A stretch of DNA of 64,000 nucleotides from Galeopsis tetrahit. Taxonomy: Eukaryota > Streptophyta > Magnoliopsida > Lamiales > Lamiaceae. The stretch lies in assembly GCA_963675135.1 (NCBI GenBank), contig OY776121.1, forward strand, positions 78,762,875 through 78,826,874, given 5' to 3'. The translations under genes were made by a program, and so were the position numbers. The notes below the pieces were generated by a model. That model saw only the letters and a list, made by a program, of their open reading frames with translations. It ran no database searches and had not been told where the DNA came from. Positions 60,701 to 64,000 of this stretch are shown one piece after another; within the stretch, counting starts at the first letter, position 1; the number at the start of each line of letters is the position of its first letter.

Positions 60701-61965
60701 ACTAATTTTTCCTAATTGGTTGACCTCTAATATGGGTCAGTAGGATCGATTGGAGGTGTAGGCAATGCAACTCCGAATTCAGTGGCCGGTTCTGAGATAT
60801 CACAGCACCAGCACTTGAAGTATCAAACTCCTGCCTCAGCTTTATATAGAGCCACAGAGGATTTAGTACCCCATACATCATCACAAACGACAATCAGAAA
60901 ATATGGTACTTTTTTTCTCTTTGTCTCCAATCCCCTGAGCTTGCATTATCTATGATCAAGTCATTGCATTTAGTTTTATATTTACTCATGCCATCACAGC
61001 AATACAGAAAGTTAAATGTAACAATATCCTCGTTTGGTAGAGGGACCTACTGAAAATAGGATTGTAGAATATTTTCTGATTGGCCCATTTAAGACTTTTT
61101 TACTCCTCACCTATGAAAAATAAGTATTGCATACCGACATGCTTACATAATGATCTTATACTGGTAGGTGAATCAAGCGCTCCACCTGATTCAGACCCCA
61201 TAGCTATGATGGAATACTACATGAAGAAGGCTGCTCAAGAAGAGAAGCGGAGGCCTCCTAAACGTTCAAAAGACGAGATGCCCCCACCTGCTTCCCTCCA
61301 AGGTTAAGTTTCGAGCCAACCTTTCTTTTATAGATGCTAGTTTTTAATTCATTCCCACATACACAATATATGAATGGTTTTCTTACATAATGATTATACC
61401 AGGTCCTAGTAAAAAAGGGCATCATATGGGCGATTATATTCCTCTTGAGGAGCTTGAGAAATTCATGTCTACCTGCAATGATGTATCTGCCCAGAAAGTT
61501 GCACAGGAGGTTGCAGAGAAGACTAAAATCCAGGCTGATAATGTTGGTCACAGGCTTCTATCTAAAATGGGTTGGAAGGAAGGTAAGGATGAACCAACAC
61601 ATAACTAATAAAGTTTTCTTTTCCTTTTCACTTTTAATATTGTTCTTGTTCATTTTGCAGGTGAGGGCCTGGGGAGCTCAAGAAGTGGAATTGCAGCTCC
61701 AATAATGGCAGGAGATGTTAAAAAGGATAACTTGGGTGTTGGTGCACAAGCACCAGGCGAGGTTACTCCTGAGGATGACATTTACGAGCAGTATAAGAAG
61801 CGCATGATGCTTGGGTATCGACACAGACCAAATCCTTTGGTATGGTTTTCATGCTTCTTCTCATTGCCTACCAAATTTGTTTCATATATATTCTCAACAA
61901 TCATCTAATGCCTGATGTTTTTTCAAAACTCTTGCAGAACAACCCACGCAAAGCATATTACTGAA
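57716..61965 (+). CDS. SURP and G-patch domain splicing factor (SUGP1-like)
   Basis: Eight coding exons in phase: 57716-58118, 58897-59023, 59844-59950, 60744-60905, 61168-61302, 61403-61582, 61661-61839 and 61939-61965, giving 439 residues. The start is MDKRKATDPGLFVNDGSFME. A SURP module lies near residues 145-200 (VADKLASFVAKNGRQFEHV, then the FLFDESCSDYKYYEYRL helix). The G-patch follows in the last third (IQADNVGHRLLSKMGWKEG, GLGSS) and the protein ends NNPRKAYY. SURP modules bind SF1-type spliceosome proteins, and G-patches activate DEAH helicases during branch-site recognition; the nuclear role is inferred from the family. Size and order match Arabidopsis At3g52120 as I recall it. Intron 3 contains a MITE-like insertion. 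Confidence 0.94.
60184..60548. mobile_element. MITE-like insertion in intron 3 of the SURP/G-patch gene
   Basis: Left end GGGCATGTTTGTTTTGGGA and right end, inverted, GGTGATGTTTGTTTTGAGA form imperfect TIRs. Short repeats CCGGATTTCCCCATCC and CAGGATTTCCCCATCC sit inside both ends. The middle holds a 52-bp-period duplication (60319 and 60371). No clean target duplication was found, so the superfamily is open. Confidence 0.6.
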
Positions 61966-63430
61966 ACCTTCAGAGTAACTAGAACTCCTTATAGTGGAAG
62001 TGTTTTTGCTATCTTGTTGAATTACTACCAGTATCCTCGTAAGATTATTTCTAATTTATCTCCTCTCTTTCTGCTTTTGAATAACGTGAAGATAGATAGC
62101 TCTTCGTTTGTAAGATATTTCTATTTACTGTTAAAATAGTGTGAAAATGTCAAACTCTCCCAAACCAAAGGAAACTGGGTTTCTTTTTGACGTAAAGAAA
62201 CTGAGTTAATCGCCCATAGAAGCAATGTGTTGACCAAATATAAACATCATACAAGGAATCACATATCGTGAGGATTTCATACTTAGATATTTTTATATAT
62301 GTATCTTTGGCTGTATTAGCTTTTCTGATTTTATTTTTTTTCGTTTTCTTTTTTATAATAATAATAATTTTCAGCGATTCTGTGATTTGTTCGGCCAATC
62401 AACTTTTAGCAATTTTGGATATTTAAAAAAAAAAAAAATTGAAGAGTTTTTATAAAATAATCTTTTATGTCAAAAATTTCAGCCTTTTATTTTATTTTTG
62501 ATGTATCATTGTTGAACATACAAAGTGTCATTACCCTTACTTGGAGTCGAGCAAATTAATATCAATATTCACTTGATAAGGAGTACCAGATTCCTTTTAC
62601 AATAAAATACATCTCAAATTATTATTAACCCCTCATAGGAATAATAATTAACAATAAAGTGGTCGTGGCAATTTTATTTATTTATTGTAATTGCAGAGTT
62701 TGTTGCCTCGTAATTTTAATTTTTAAATCTGACCCCAAAAAATTTAAACAATTTCATACAAGAAAGTTGTGACCTATTCCAAGTCAAATGCAAAGCTGTC
62801 GATTCACACGTTCAGAGCATCGAGGCTAATTACTAATTAGGGACCACTTATCTTTTATTGGTGAATAAGGCATCAAATCATAGGAACAAGAACCCAAGAT
62901 TAAAACTACTGTACCAATTTGAATTTGACCTAACCTAAGTATTATGAATATCGTCGTGTATTATTTTGAATATACTTCCTGCATGTATACATATTTATGT
63001 GTGTATGATAAATTGATAATATATATATATATATGTGTGTGTATTTATTTATAAATCAATTTGAGCTAAAAAAATAAAAAAAATCGAGTCTCCCTTTCAC
63101 GTTGTAACTAAAAAGAAATACTAATGTATAGTGCACATTTTGGGTTTTTTCATATATTATCACCAATCTCGCAAGTGGCAATAAAATGACGAAACAGAGT
63201 TAGTTGACATTTGGAGGTTGACTTTGTTATGTAAGTAAGACGTTGATACATAAAAAAACAAAAATAACCCAATTTTTTTGGGGAGATATTTGACTATGCA
63301 ATTTTAAATATTTAGTACTAATATGTTTCCTACCAAATGATAAACTTAGGGTTGATCCATATTGTCTCGGTTTGCCAGGCATAATAAATTTTATGAATTC
63401 GAAAACAAGTGGCATAAAGACTAATGTATA
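61966..63430. other. 3' flank of the SURP/G-patch gene and spacer
   Basis: The first few hundred bases should be 3' UTR. A TA/TG microsatellite lies at 63019-63041. No gene is supported; frames at 61915 and 62150 look random. Confidence 0.45.
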
Positions 63431-64000
63431 CCTCCGTCCCAGCAGTGTTTGCACTGCATATTGGGCACTCATTTTAAGAAATGTTGCTTTTTGACTTTTT
63501 GACTCAAATAAAAGAGGGGTAGAATTGGTATTGAGGTGTAAGTTAAGTAAGAGGTTAGTTTGAGTTAAACTCAAACTAACACCTCAGCCTAAAAAGCATC
63601 CGCCCAGCTACAGTACCAAAATTAAAATAAAAAAATAAAAATGAAACTGAAATTAATTGAACAGTAAAAAAAAAGGGCGCTCAACTTAAATGTTCAATTT
63701 ACAAATTTCCCTCCTACAACACACAGTCTAATCAGCCTATATAAATGACTGATTTGATCAAAAATTTCCCTCCTAATTCAAACAACAAATTAAAGAGTTC
63801 CATAAATACTCCATCAGAACAACACCCAATACACATTCAATACAAATTCTCTCACATTAAATGTCTAGAACTAGAAGACAAACTGATCTTACTCCATTGG
63901 AGAAGCATTTAATCTATGATTTCTTCAACCAAAACAGCACTAGTGGTGCTGTTCATAAAGGCAAATTAGCAGAAGTTGCTGCATCATTTGGAGTATGCAA
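63431..64000 (+). mobile_element. Mariner-like transposon (left part, cut by window edge)
   Basis: Begins CCTCCGTCCCAGCAGTG directly after TA (63429-63430), a close relative of the Stowaway end CTCCCTCCGTCCC. It is followed about 430 bp later by a transposase start. The layout (Stowaway-like TIR, then a mariner-type transposase) is that of plant mariner-like elements, the suppliers of Stowaway transposase. The right part is not in the window. Confidence 0.75.
63861..64000 (+). CDS. Mariner-like transposase, first 46 codons (partial)
   Basis: Open from ATG to the window edge (MSRTRRQTDLTPLEKHLIYD...). The segment TPLEKHLIYDFF, then GKLAEVAASFGV, fits the N-terminal helix-turn-helix of plant mariner transposases, which bind the TIR. 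The DDD catalytic domain should lie beyond position 64000. No stop or frameshift is visible so far, so the copy might be intact. A host gene with a similar HTH is less likely given the TIR upstream. Confidence 0.65.
   Translation, partial: MSRTRRQTDLTPLEKHLIYDFFNQNSTSGAVHKGKLAEVAASFGVC

Noticed and set aside
1..64000. tRNA, rRNA, CRISPR or organellar DNA insertions
   Set aside because: No tRNA B-box context outside repeats, no rRNA segments, no spaced identical repeats of CRISPR type, and no recognisable plastid or mitochondrial genes.

Overview
The window is nuclear DNA from a flowering plant, most likely a eudicot. Genes have many introns with GT..AG borders and AT-rich introns. The RPL31 gene carries plant-type promoter motifs. 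Plant transposon families are dense (CTCCCTCCGTCCC-type Stowaway elements, CACTA, copia, plant L1-type LINEs with RNase H, a Helitron-like element). No bacterial, organellar or viral block was recognised. The species cannot be fixed from sequence alone.

Layout. 768-5819 (-): RNA-binding protein with a PWI/Nab2-like N-terminus and an RRM; its last exon lies beyond the left edge. 8.6-11.6 kb (+): first A20/AN1 stress-associated protein gene, with ABRE-type promoter motifs and a leader intron. 15.5-18.6 kb: non-autonomous CACTA element. 19.3-23.8 kb: degenerate copia retrotransposon with both LTRs and target duplication. 24.2-29.4 kb: 5'-truncated, mutated LINE on the minus strand. 29.6-35.4 kb: nested pile in which a Stowaway-like MITE is split by a pogo-like element; that element holds a LINE with an intact 1374-residue ORF2, and a palindromic MULE-type MITE sits at its right end. 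36.5-37.0 kb (+): second, intronless A20/AN1 gene (SAP5-like). 40.5-43.3 kb (-): LSM7. 45.5-46.6 kb (+): ribosomal protein L31. 47.8-48.9 kb (-): DRT100-like leucine-rich-repeat protein. 49.2-51.5 kb (-): organelle-targeted SpoU/TrmL-type RNA methyltransferase. 51.7-55.1 kb: AT-rich Helitron-like insertion. 57.7-62.0 kb (+): SURP plus G-patch splicing factor. 63.4 kb to the edge: start of a mariner-like transposon with the first 46 codons of its transposase.

Function. The host genes are mostly housekeeping RNA-metabolism genes (RRM protein, LSM7, RPL31, RNA methyltransferase, SURP/G-patch) plus two stress zinc-finger genes and one extracellular LRR protein. They do not form an operon or pathway. 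The neighbourhood of RRM protein, SAP5-like and DRT100-like recalls Arabidopsis At3g12640, At3g12630 and At3g12610 (from memory, not checked). The transposon block between 12 and 35 kb appears to have stretched this segment. I did not find a convincing new biological system. The most unusual structures are the nested transposon pile, the intact LINE ORF2, and the mariner element whose TIR resembles those of the local Stowaway MITEs.
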